Source: Apoderus coryli
Lineage: Eukaryota; Arthropoda; Insecta; Coleoptera; Attelabidae
Assembly (NCBI GenBank): GCA_911728435.2
Contig: OU452206.1
Span: 6,974,297-7,038,296, forward strand
DNA: 64,000 nt
Reading direction: 5' to 3'
A model generated the notes under the pieces. That model did not search any database and was not told where the DNA came from. It saw nothing but the letters and a program-made list of their open reading frames with translations. Positions 45,291-56,401 of the stretch are shown piece by piece. Position 1 is the first letter of the stretch. Each line of letters begins with the position of its first letter. Both the position numbers and the translations under genes were made by a program.

Positions 45291-45411
45291 CTTGCATTCC
45301 CCTTTCTATTATATGTGCAATACTTCTTGTAAATCTGTATCCGAGCAAATTGATATTTTTCATGGAACTTCGTCCTGTATAATGAATATATTTCTTAGAA
45401 AATAAATTTAG

Positions 45412-45571
45412 TTGAGAGAGAGAGAGATGTTTTTGGCGACATCTAGCGTGAGCAGGCAATATGCTCGGTGAAACACAGTTCACAAACGATGGCCGGACAA
45501 GTATTAATAACTCCATTATATCCTATTGCCAACACTAGATGTCGCCAAAAACATCTCTCTCTCTCTCTCAA
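45412..45571. mobile_element. 160-bp hairpin element with 35-bp perfect arms
   Basis: 45412-45446 (TTGAGAGAGAGAGAGATG, then TTTTTGGCGACATCTAG) is an exact complement of 45535-45571 apart from one extra CT repeat. The 88-bp loop is non-coding. It sits between a LINE 3' end and the hammerhead ribozyme. Confidence 0.85.
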
Positions 45572-45603
45572 TCATTTCTCGTGCTAGTATAAGCTCTTCG
45601 TAA

Positions 45604-45711
45604 ATGTTGGAAATTTGGGTCATACTGCCTGCCGATCACCACTGATGAGTCGTGGATCGACGAAACGGCCGTCTGGTGAAAGCATGGTAGTGTGAAACAA
45701 ATTTCCAACAT
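45604..45711 (+). ncRNA. Canonical type I hammerhead ribozyme
   Basis: Stem I TCACCA (45636-45641) pairs with TGGTGA (45674-45679). The core CTGATGA is at 45642-45648. Stem II GTCG (45649-45652) pairs with CGAC (45658-45661) around loop TGGAT. GAAA is at 45662-45665, followed by a short stem III C-GGCC-G and TC, placing cleavage after GTC at 45673. All conserved hammerhead core positions are present. Stem I is extended: after an internal loop, TCATACT pairs with AGTGTGA, and the outermost 14 bp (45604-45617 and 45698-45711) are perfectly complementary. Internal loop I plus loop II is the arrangement natural hammerheads use for tertiary contact. The host element is unknown. Confidence 0.85.
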
Positions 45712-46406
45712 AACTGAAAGTCTTGTTGCTTTATGTATCAAGCAATTCGTAAATAAATTTCGTGTTAGATATTAAGAATATCTTTCCTGCCCTTTATTTA
45801 CTTATTTATCTGTTTGAGAAGTGTATATCTTAAATAAAAATCTCTATATCACGGGAAATATGTACAGCATCTATCATTTATATTACTGATATTTTCTGCC
45901 CTGATGCAAATTTTTGAATATTTGAAATAATAACAACAGCTAGCTGTCACAGATTAGAAGGTAGTTTTAAGTTATCGGCGAATTTAGGTTATAAATATAA
46001 TCTTAACTATCGACCGCACAACAATTTTTGCTGAGATAAAAAATTGTTTAATAAAATAATATATGGCGTTCCATTTAAAAATCTTGTTTGCCTAATGTCG
46101 GTACAGAATTTTTCAGACACCTTGTCTTAAATAATTGAAAAATGTAGTTAAAACAAAGAATTTCTTATATTATCCATTTTTTGTTTCTAATGTCTGTCGT
46201 TTCTGAGAAAATGCCCACACTGTACGTATATATCTGTTGTTTTAAGCTGACATTGATTTGCTTAATATCCCACATCTAGTCCCTTAAATCTAAGTGTTTA
46301 CCCAAAATAGGTCAGGGAACATTGCCATATTAGTTGTCTAAACATTGACATGTTGAAATACTAGTGGCACATAATTAAGCTGTATATTCCATAATTCAAT
46401 TTCTAG

Positions 46407-46524
46407 ATCGAGAGAGGATGACGATGCATTGATTTTACGTGAGGTGTTAGTGCTTCCAGCTTTAGCATCTGTGGAACAGGATGTCAAGTGGTACGCGTCT
46501 ACACGTGCATCAAGAATTACTTCA
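46407..46524 (+). CDS. MBF2-like secreted protein, exon 2
   Basis: The acceptor TTCAATTTCTAG precedes the exon, and the donor is TCA|GTAAGT. The 118-bp exon is one base plus 39 codons; the first base completes the Arg codon left open by exon 1. It encodes a conserved-looking, mildly acidic stretch (SREDDDALILREVLVLPAL) followed by DVKWYASTRASRITS. It is clearly less AT-rich than its flanks. It ends in phase 0, matching exon 3. Confidence 0.75.
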
Positions 46525-46661
46525 GTAAGTAATTTGAGGTTTCTTTTATTAACTTTTTTTTCTGGGTTCAATTTTTAAATTCAATAAGTGTAACTCATTT
46601 TCCATATTTTCCAAAAATTTGAATTCGGTATGTGGTCGAAGTGTTCGCTGTTCTTGAGAGA

Positions 46662-47690
46662 AATTTATTTATTTATTTATTGTAGTTCGAAATAAAATGA
46701 CATAATAAATCGGAAATAATTCCCGAAACAAAAATAATAGTAATAAGACTAATAATAAAAGAACTAAAAAGAGACCTAGGAACACAATTTAAAAAAGATG
46801 AAGTCCTAAGCCTGGCAGAAATAGACTTATATATCCATTTACATTATAAATCTTAATAATAAAAAATCTTAATAACATAAAAATTAATTAGTATTGAATT
46901 AAGTAGGTGCTAATGAAATTCCCTTTCTCTCTCACACATGAATTTATCAACATAGAACAATTGATCAGGTTTATGGGAGGTAATTATTCCGAAGCATGAG
47001 GTTTTTCTATCCTTTTCTGAATTTGATTGGATGAAATGATTTGAGGTAATCAGGAAGTTTATTTAAATGCCAGTAAACGTTATATGTAAAGCCTTGACGA
47101 AAAAGTGTAGTGTGATGAGCTGGCGGATAAATTAAGCCCTTGGGTCTCAAATTCAAAGCAATGTTATTACAATACCACCACCACGGGGATATGTGAAAAT
47201 CGATTTATAAGATGCTAAATGGAAGGATGCAGCCACTGACTAGGCGTGACTTTCAACAGAGGCTTGACATTCCAAAAATACATTGATAGAAGAACTAGAA
47301 AGGCGGCTATCGATGCACTACTGCCGTCGCTCTACCATAAAAGTAGACTTCCACTGTAAAATAGGGCACAGACGTGAGGACCTATCAAAGGAAACTGGAA
47401 GCAATAGGTTATCAGAATGGCAACATCGTACGTGAGGAACGGCAACATTCGACAGGATTTTGGTCTCAATTCCTTGATCAACAGCTCGTAGAATAAAAAC
47501 AGTGTCATGAAAACCCACTTCAGTGGGCATCGGTTTACTACTATTCCTAAACAAAACGAAAGAAATTCCAAGACTATTTAGCAAAGAGGAAAAACTGCAC
47601 ACACGAAGAGAGAGCGCAGATGAAAGATAGACATTCAGGATATAGTCCAAGGCCTTCTCAAAACCAACCGATGTGGTTCTGGACAACCTC
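46662..47690 (-). pseudogene. Probable LINE C-terminal copy
   Basis: The minus strand around 47170-46980 reads NLRPKGLIYPPAHHTTLFRQ followed by FTYNVYWHLNKLPDYLKSFH and KFRKG, a typical LINE end block, and the copy closes with a (TAAA)n tail at about 46664-46684. The open frame 47686-47318 upstream may be the corresponding RT region, but I cannot align it with confidence. Confidence 0.5.
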
Positions 47691-49877
47691 CCTAGTTTGA
47701 TTTCGCACAGTCACGTGTGGATTAAAGTTTGATTGAGTTTTAATTATCTCCTGAGGATGCCAATATTAATAACGACAGGCCTGTTGACATTTAAAAAAGT
47801 AGTGATGTGTCTTCCAGCTACTGATTTTTATGGCTATTAGGTCTTCACATGTACCTAGAAGAATTTCATTACAATATTATATCTATGACTAAAATGAATT
47901 GAATATCTCAATAAAATATTTGTATACCTTTGAGTTACAATAAATTGACCCATATAGTGGCAGTCTTACGTCCTCCTATGCCAATATCTACCTACTACGT
48001 TCTCTAAAATGACAACTACTTAAAGTTTACCCACTATATTCTTTACATAGGGACTCAATAAAATTTTAAAGGACATTGATTGAAATTCGATTCGCCTCAC
48101 AAACTACAGAGTTTTCTTTCTTGTCAGTTCCAGAAAATTAAAATAATTCAGTGAAACCTGACTTTTATAGAACTTTTGTTAAACCGTCTAAGCAGTTTCT
48201 ATTCTCAATTTTCTCTCTGTAAAGTAGACACGACAAAATACTGTCTATGGTCAATCCTAGGCAATTTTAAAAGACAGTAAACATTACGATTCTAATAGGA
48301 ATACGCAATATAAAGGAGAATTCAAGACAAATTTTTTTGTTTTGTCATAAGAAAGTATTGGCATTGTAAAAACGTCGTCGTGTCAAACTTCCTACTCATT
48401 TTCAGCAGCCCTAATCTAAGTAACTATAATAATTTATAATTAGTAGTACAATTATTACTATCCAGTAACTTTGTTTGTTTTTAAGTTTATTACTAATTCT
48501 AAGGCAAAAGAGAAGTGATATAAAATATAAACACAGCTCCACTTGTCTCGTGTTTACAGTTTTTATTTTGTTTCTAGGTATGAACACAATAATTTTTTTT
48601 TCACAATTTGTTGACCCCCCGTTTGACTTCCTAAAAATCGCAAAATGAACATGGCAGTGTTCCACATACAGAAATAAGTACATAGGATTGAATATTTTTT
48701 TGTCAATATTGTTCTATACTTCATAATTTTTGGACAGACTTTTATGATCCGAACAACACAGATTCCGAAAATATTAACAAAAACAAAAAAAAAATACTTT
48801 TACGCTTTGCACTAATATTTTTCATTTTGGAATACAGTTTTTGTTGCAACTTTATGGCAACTTTAGCTCTTTTCATTTAATTTACCCTAATTTGTATTGC
48901 TTAATAAGATACCACTATAAGCTATTGGGCAGGGTTCGACAAATTCTAATTTAAAGAAATATTAAAAATCAATTATTTTTACATAAAAATCGAAAAACAT
49001 CATGATTTATTTGATTTTTTTTTTCAATTTATATTATTAAAATGTAATGCTTTGTTCAAAATGATGACATTTTTATTCATCAGCACTTAATTTATTATTT
49101 CTGACTTTATGATTACTATAATTTGTCTAAACAAAACTAGGAATTGAAAAGCGTCCAAATTAGTATTTTGATATAAGATCTTCAATGAAAATTAAAAATA
49201 ATTTGTTTTTCTGTTGTTTTTTCAACTGTTTTGAGCGTTTTGTATATTTCTTAGGTATATTAGGTATATTATAAAATATAAATAATATTATAACAATAAG
49301 ACAGCTTGTGTGAATTAAACGCGGAAGATTTATCAAATTTATGGTTTGATTTTAAATATGATTTTTATTAAAAAAATCAGTTGATTTAAATATTGATTTT
49401 GATCAATTGATTTAAATCAGCCCATTGGGGTTTTTATTTAAAAATATTGACTTTCGACCGTTTTTTCTCATTTTCATGTTTGAAGTGATATTTTGCACAT
49501 CCTGTATTAATATTTACCAAAACAGTTCAAAGTTCTTATAAAATAACTATTTTTGATATCAGTTAATGAAGGTTTCCTTGTAATATGAAAATTTTATAAT
49601 GATTTTAGAGCCCGCAAATTTTACGTAGAATCCAACACTGTATTATATATACGATGTTTTATTTGAAATAAGCAAGTTGACACCTGCTTCCGGTATAACC
49701 GGAAGTGTCAATAACTTATAACTATTTTACCTCGTCTGCCCCCATCAAAATTCTCCTACGTACCTATAGTTTTTTATGTACAGATCGAATTGGTTCCCGG
49801 TGGGACACCCTGTATATGTATTAATTATTTTGAAGTCTAACACATTACTTGAAAAATGACTATTCTTTTTGTTACAG
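47691..49877. other. Intron 2 sequence without recognisable genes
   Basis: AT-rich. A hairpin at about 49688-49714 (TTGACAC and CTTCCGGT facing ACCGGAAGTGTCAA) and an ACACCCTGTATA terminus at about 49807 suggest a decayed MITE. Confidence 0.4.
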
Positions 49878-50012
49878 GTGCGTGTTCTAAATTTTGGTCG
49901 TGAGCGAGCCTACGCTCTTCGCATTGATGTAGCTGGAACAGATGTTCAAACATTTTTGCGTGTTGCATCCCGTTCCGATCCTAGAGTAATGATTGAGGTT
50001 TATGGATTTTAG
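49878..50012 (+). CDS. MBF2-like secreted protein, exon 3 with stop
   Basis: The acceptor TTTTTGTTACAG precedes the exon. In phase 0 it encodes 44 residues (VRVLNFGRERAYALRID ... TDVQTFLRVASRSDPRV ... MIEVYGF) and a TAG stop at 50010-50012. The alternating hydrophobic pattern and terminal VYG resemble the last beta-strands of MBF2-family proteins. GC content is high relative to the flanks. Confidence 0.78.
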   Translation: MRVLNFGRERAYALRIDVAGTDVQTFLRVASRSDPRVMIEVYGF

Positions 50013-50122
50013 ATTTTTTGTTGGATTTTATATGTTATTAATTACTGGGTAAAATATTTATGAACACAATAATTTATACTTAATTATTAATGACTATTCA
50101 TGTTATAGTTTAATTAGGTGAT

Positions 50123-50128
50123 AATAAA
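50123..50128 (+). terminator. Candidate poly(A) signal of the MBF2-like gene
   Basis: AATAAA lies about 110 bp after the stop codon on the coding strand, a normal distance for an insect 3' UTR. AT-rich sequence makes chance occurrences common. Confidence 0.45.
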
Positions 50129-50367
50129 TTTATATTAAGATCATCTTTCTCTCAAATTTATATTTTATAACCGGAATTTAAATTGCCTGAAATTAATATT
50201 AAAATTTTAAAGTTCTATTGATTCATGTAAAATCAATGACGATACAGCACAACACAATTAACATGCGAAAAAAATTCAACCCATCAGACAGTTCATAAAT
50301 ATGATGCCTTCACTAGTTATATTATTCGACGAACTTTCACATTGTTTACGTTGTTGTTGGTGTGCTG

Positions 50368-52141
50368 AAGCGGCCAGAACGCTATTCTTCCTGATGCGTG
50401 GAAGGAGGCCGTTGTTAATCCATTGTCGAAGGTTACGACGCCAGAAGCCTTTTCAGACTTAAGACCTATATGCATACTTCCAGTGTTGTCAAAGATTTTG
50501 GAAACAGCAGTTTACCGGCAGATTGTTCGGTATGTGGATTCACACAAAATTCTTCCGGATTGTCAAGCTGGGTTTCGCTCAGAATTCAGTACTTCTACGG
50601 CTCGTAACCAACTGACGGATGACATTGTTAGAGGAATTGATGATAAACTATTGACGTATCTTGTAACTTTAGATTTCTCGAAGGCTTTTGATACTATAAG
50701 TCATACTTTGTTGTCTGCCAAATTGAAGTTTTATGGTTTTCTGTTGGTGCTATGCAGTTTATTCAATTTTATCTATCCAATCGAACTCAACGTGTATACG
50801 TAAATGGTAATCGGTCATCCTTAAAAACTGTGAGTTCTGGAGTTCCTCAGGGATCAATTTTGGGGCCGCTTCTTTTCATATTGTACACGGCAGATATTCT
50901 TACATCTACAAAATTTTGGAAAGTCAATGCCTTTGCAGATGACACGCAGGTTTATTTATCCTTTATTAAAACCAATACTAATGAAACTATTAAAAATATA
51001 AATATGGATCTTCAATCCTTACAAAGCCTATCAGCAAAACATAATTTAAAACTTAATCCAGAGAAGTGTCATGTTATGCTTTTTGGTAATAAAAACTTGC
51101 GTGCTCTAATACCAGATGGGTGTATTAAGATAGGTGATGTCCCATTGAATCTGGTTTCCAATGTGAAAAATTTGGGTGTGGTGCGTGATCCCGATTTGAA
51201 ATTTAACCAACATGTTAATTATTTATTAAAGAAACGTTAAAGTTGTTGTTTTCATACAGACATGATTTCACGCCTTCTCTAAAAAAAATGCTGTCCGACT
51301 CGTTGATTCTCTCGAAGTTTAGTTACGCCGATACTCTGTTTACGGACCTTACCTCGATAAACAAAATCAAGCCAGATTACAGAGGGTACAGAACTTCTGC
51401 TGCCGGTTTGTTTATTGCTTGAGAAAATATGATCATATATCACATAAGATTAAAGAATTTAATTGGCTAAAGATATCTGAAAGACGGGAACTCAGTTTTT
51501 GCTCTTTATTATTAAAACAAAAATACCGAAAGTTCTGTTTGATAAGCTGAGCCCGCGTTCATCCATTCACAGCGTTAATGTAAGATCAAGAAATCTGCGA
51601 CATATACCTAGGCATAGAACAACCATGTTTAAGAAATGTTTCACTTATAACGCGGTAAAGTTGTATAACTCTTGTATTTCCCAACATGTACAATCCAGTT
51701 TAAACTAATTCAGAATAAAAATAAGAAATACTCGTATGTTGTTGAGCAAACGTCAGTAGCCTTTCAGGCTATTAAATAATATTTAATATTTCATTTATGT
51801 GTGTGTTTTCTCTTATATCCTAAGATTGGCTATATGTATTTATACATTATTAATGTTAATAATGATGATTTTTATCATATTTATATATTTTCTCCTTTAT
51901 AAGCATAATCATGTTAATTTACATCTTTTTTTTTTCCTTTGCAGCATATTGTTATTATTGTTTATTGTCTCGTTGTCGTATTCTTGTTAAACGAAACAAA
52001 TTAAAGTCCCTAAGTAGTGTAGAAGTGAATTGTCACGTGTAATTTGCAAATTAGGTTAAGTGCTTGGAGTAGCATATTGCTAAACTTCGCCTTGTTTGTA
52101 AATTTCTTCCAAATAAAAACGATTTATTATTATTATTATTA
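50368..52141 (+). pseudogene. 5'-truncated CR1/Jockey-like LINE
   Basis: The copy begins in RT (AILPDAWKEAVVNPLSKV, then SDLRPICILPVLSKILE). It continues through GFRSEFSTSTA, VTLDFSKAFDTISH (catalytic Asp kept), SSGVPQGSILGPLLFILY, NAFADDTQVYLS (Asp-Asp kept), KLNPEKCHVMLFG and NLGVVRDPDLKFNQHV. After 51240 the frame breaks repeatedly but the C-terminal IHSVNVRSRNLRHIPRHRTT is readable at 51560-51640. A 3' UTR and a (TTA)n tail at about 52124-52141 close it. It starts abruptly 350 bp after the MBF2-like gene. 22317-22425 holds a copy of its 3' end. Confidence 0.85.
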
Positions 52142-52514
52142 TATGTATATGCCTGTATAAGTTTAAGTATTTCAGTCTCATATTATGTTAATTTTAATTT
52201 GCATTTAATTAATATTTTCTATGTCCATTTAGTTTAGAATAATATCATATGTATGGTTAAAACATAGTGTGCTTATGCATAATTTAATAAATTTTCTCTA
52301 AAATGCCATATATATATGTATGTTGTTTGGTGTTCAAACATAATTTACGGTGAAATAGAAGGCATGTTCTCTAGGCAATCACAATATGACCACAATGAAC
52401 AAATTTATGCATCCGGAATGAAACATGAACGGCAGTTGATCAAATAGCTACGTTAGACAAAAATTGATTGTAGTCAAATAACGTGTTCATAGAAATAGGA
52501 TATTTTTAACAACA

Positions 52515-52760
52515 TTGGGAAATCCTTTGACAAGGTCCTTCCATAGTATAATAAATAAAACAGTATTCCATGTCTCCGGTTGCGAAGCGTCATGCGCATT
52601 TCGTCGCGCATGCCGTCATTATAGGAGAGAATGTGTCAATAATAGACGTAGGTGGATACCGTTCACTTCTGTGTTCAGTATAGAGTTCATTGTCGGCGTG
52701 TACATAAATAACAATTTATTATTTAGGAAAATTTTCGTTAACTATTATTTTCTATTATAG
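52515..52760 (+). other. CpG-rich block with an unassigned short ORF
   Basis: 52560-52720 has many CpGs in an AT-rich, CpG-poor surrounding, including GTCATGCGCATTTCGTCGCG. The open frame encodes 81 residues with a Cys/Arg-rich middle (SGCEASCAFRRACRHYRREC). It could be an exon, a promoter or a transposon piece; no family is recognised. Confidence 0.3.
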
Positions 52761-52789
52761 TAATACGTATTCAAATAGAATGATTCCCC

Positions 52790-53037
52790 TCCATATTTCT
52801 AGGAACATGCTTCCAAATTTCATAGAAATCGGTAAAGAGATATTTGACTTAAATATGGAAAAACCGTTATTTACAAAAAAAAAACACCCTGTATCTTGAA
52901 AACAATGCTTTTCCGGACGAACTATTCCAAAGTAATGACTAGAAATTCCTAAGTCAGACCGTCTACTTTCTATGTGACTTTTATTTTTAAAAACATATTG
53001 AGTTCCAAGTTAGGGATCCCATGGCCTAACTTGGAAC
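52790..53037. repeat. Repeat copy of 2330-2460, then a 13-bp perfect hairpin
   Basis: 52790-52930 matches the 2.3-2.5 kb repeat in direct orientation, including ACACCCTGTATCTTG. At 53002-53037 GTTCCAAGTTAGG faces CCTAACTTGGAAC around a 10-bp loop. Confidence 0.6.
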
Positions 53038-53039
53038 AC

Positions 53040-55339
53040 CACGAAAAAAAAAATATGTTCCTACTGGCGTGGCGTTTCCAAAGTTGCACAATAAATATGT
53101 TCCTTTAAACCTTACCGTTAAAATGGACCAGATATGAATTCGGTGCCATAAATAGACTTTCGGTTTTTTAAAGTCAAGGTTGCAAAAGGTCCCAAGTATG
53201 TAAGTAAGTAACTGTACTTAAAATTGTTCATTAAATATGACCTTCCTATGCTATGGCCATCGGGTCACGGTTTACCCTGTATATTGAAATAGTTCCGCTA
53301 AATCTCGACTTTTGACACCTTTGTAATTTGACTGACAATAGATAATTGTACTGTTATCTAATGCATACCGTTGAACAAGTAATGAAGGCTATTTAGGCGA
53401 TTTATGCTAATTCCTAATTAAAATTATACAGCTGTAGTAGGTACCACAAATTTAATAATAGCTGGAATGTTAGCTGAATATGTAATTATCATTTGGGATA
53501 ATGTGAAATAAACCAATTATTACCTACTAATTATCAAAGTTATTACTAAATAATTATAGGATGACTAATATAATATGTTCCTATGGAGGTCTGTGTTACC
53601 GATTTAAAGAATTGAATTATGTTTTCCTTTCACAGGGTTCACATTTAAAATAATATCAATAATAAACATAATGTTGCATATTATTAAAATTAGTTCGTTT
53701 TGACTCATTAAAATGAATACGAACAAATTAATGTTATATTATATTAATTCCAGACATAATAATTATTATTGTTATTCGTTTGTGAGTGTCAGTGATGGGA
53801 CATATATTTTTGGTTTTACTAATGATAATTATTGCCAAAGGGCAATATCCATTTACAGGAAAATCTATATAAACGGCTGTGTAAATAATTAGTCCATCAA
53901 TTAATCTAAAATAATTGACTACAAAAAAACTAATATACAATAATTATATGGAAAAAATTAAATGCTTGAATATAATTAACAAGTATAAAAAATAATAAAT
54001 ACCTAACAATTAATAAGAGCACGAACATATAGGCACTAGAGAAATACAATTATTATGTCTGTAATCTCCCACAAAGACGATACATGAACTCCGATTTCCC
54101 GACGTGCACGATTAAAAATCACACATGAAATAAATAGGACTCTAAAACAATGATTATAGCTGGTCCGACAATGAATGGAAGGGTATGCCTGGCAACCAAA
54201 CGAGAGACACCCTATCTTATATGAGAACCTACCTTTGCAAAGATTGCTTCTGGTTTCAAGATAACTTTCGCCAAAAGCTGTAGGTAAAGACACAGATTTA
54301 ATAGACTGTGTGAATCTGTGGCACAGATTTAATAATCTGGTCTATTAAATCTGTGCGTAAGCAAGCGAGCGCGCCTGTCTCAATTCTTTTTGAAACCACG
54401 CCTACCGAGAAAGTGCCAGCTCCGATAGTTTGGTTCATGCTAGGTATAAAGCGGTTGATTATAGTACGTGCAGAGGAATCTGTAGTGCGGATTATTATTT
54501 ATTATTTATATTCTTATTTTAAAAAAGATTTAGACCTATTTAAAATAAATAAATACATTTCTATAGGAAATAATATAAATTGTAAATCTAAAGAAAACGA
54601 GAATTATACTATAACAAATAATAATAATAATAATAATCTAGATGGGTCACTAATATTTGTCTCAATATAATTTAATCATAAAGTATACAGTTCAAAAATA
54701 ATTTTGAAGCCAATATTCTCTGTTATTGTGTAGTAAGCCAAAAACATATCTTGAATGTGATATGCTATTTTTGTTTGATGTGTAGGTATAGATATTTTTT
54801 TGTTACTAAAAATATTAATTAAGAAAGTGAATTTAGATTTTGTCCCCGCTATTTATTTAGAAAACTGGTGCTTGTAATTCAAGTTCAGTCGTGCTATTAG
54901 CCAGTGTAGTAGTTGTTTTGCCTTGTTCTCTAATATTATACACATCATTTTCGATAGCGAGGACAGATTCATTCACGTTCTTAATTTCTATACAAATATA
55001 TTTTTTACTAACAGTAAAAAAAAATAATAACATATTAATTTTAAGCTTCCACTGTTTTGTATTACATCATCAATATTTACAAAAAAAAAAAAAATCTATT
55101 GGTGCGGACAATCTTTTTTACAACACAACCCAAATTTGTAAATGCATTGGTGTGGGTAACATTAGTCTGTCGAATCGAGTTTGATTCACTTTTTAGCGTT
55201 TACTTACGCATTTGGTCAATTAAATCTGTATCTGTGGTAAAGACGCATGGTCTATCCTCCGAGAAGGATAACCATTGTCATTTCTACAAGCTAGGACTTC
55301 AGAAAGCGTCTCTGAACTTACTCTGCTGATCTTATATCG
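53040..55339. other. Non-coding stretch with one small hairpin
   Basis: No gene is seen. At 54291-54355 CACAGATTTAATAGAC faces its exact complement, with a further CACAGATTTAATA copy between the arms. Confidence 0.45.
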
Positions 55340-55650
55340 GTCTTATAGCAATATAGGGGAAGTTTTCGGTTTTAGCGCTCTAACTTTAGGAAAACAAATT
55401 TATACACAAAATACTTTAATATGTTGTCCACTTCTAATTATTTTCTCAGAATTTTTTGTTCAAGAATTTTTCATAGAAAAATATAATCCGAAACCCTTAA
55501 AGCTGGTCCATTATAAGAAAGTGGTTGCCAAAATTGAACCAGTGGGTTCCTATATTGGACCATATATTTCAGTTACGTAAAACTAAGTAAAATTTTAAAA
55601 ATACATTAAATGTACAAGAGAAATTAATTTGTATTTAAAACAAAATGTCA
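55340..55650. repeat. Dispersed GGTCCAATAT-type repeat, copy 2
   Basis: Reverse complement of about 3270-3545, including TTGGACCATATATTTCAGTTACG and the adjacent AAAATACATTAAAT segment. Confidence 0.65.
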
Positions 55651-55759
55651 CCATTAAGAATATGCTCCGCGCTCCCTAATTCATGTATTTTGATATAGGG
55701 ACATATCACTTAAACGGCTTAGGCTTGTCGCAAAATCAGAAGATATTACAACACAACAA

Positions 55760-56401
55760 GATCCATCCATTTTTTAGTGTTATGTTTTGAAGGTCGGCGT
55801 TGTAGAAAAACGTTTGGATTTTTGTTTGTTAGTTGGCAGTATGGAAAGAGGATTTCATAAGAAAATAATGTTTTTTGATGAATCCATTTTTTCGACCAAT
55901 GGTGTATTGTATTGACCCTAATCCGCATTTTCGATTACCACGTCAGTACTTTGCTCAAATAAATGTATTGTGCGCCATTTCTTATTACGGAATAATAGAG
56001 CCATACTTCTTCGACACTTCTTGTAATGCGAGTAGATATTTAGCTATGTGAATCAATTTCCTCGACGGTGAATTAGACAATCCTCCACTTTTGTACATTT
56101 ATCTTCAACAAGATGGATGGATTGCCAGCACATTATGCAGCAAAGATTAAATCATACGTTTCCAGACTGCTGGATTAGGGGACAAGGTCCAGTTCAGTGG
56201 CCTCCTAGGAGTCCAGATTTAACAGTAATGGATTTTTTCCTATGGGGCCGATTAAAACAAATTGTTCATCGCACAACTCTAATAAATGCCACTATTGATA
56301 ACTTAAAGGATGCGATTCAAAATCTTTACGTGAGGTTAGAAAGAGTTTTGATAAATTGTTCGTTTAAAGTCATGTTATCAACAGGATATTTGAGTAAATA
56401 A
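55760..56401 (+). pseudogene. DUF4817/IS630-like transposase pseudogene
   Basis: The plus strand carries three catalytic neighbourhoods in order: MFFDESIFSTNGV (first Asp), a YLQQDGW block (second Asp), and WPPRSPDLTVMDFFLWGRLK (third Asp) followed by a helical C-terminus. The last part, 56117-56401, is one open frame; the first two parts are separated by stops. The QQDG and PPRSPDLTxxDFFLWG motifs are characteristic of this transposase class. The N-terminal helix-turn-helix is missing. Confidence 0.75.

Noticed and set aside
47318..47686. 122-codon minus-strand frame as a host gene
   Set aside because: It has no splice signals or recognisable domain and lies upstream of a LINE end block, so it is more likely decayed LINE sequence.
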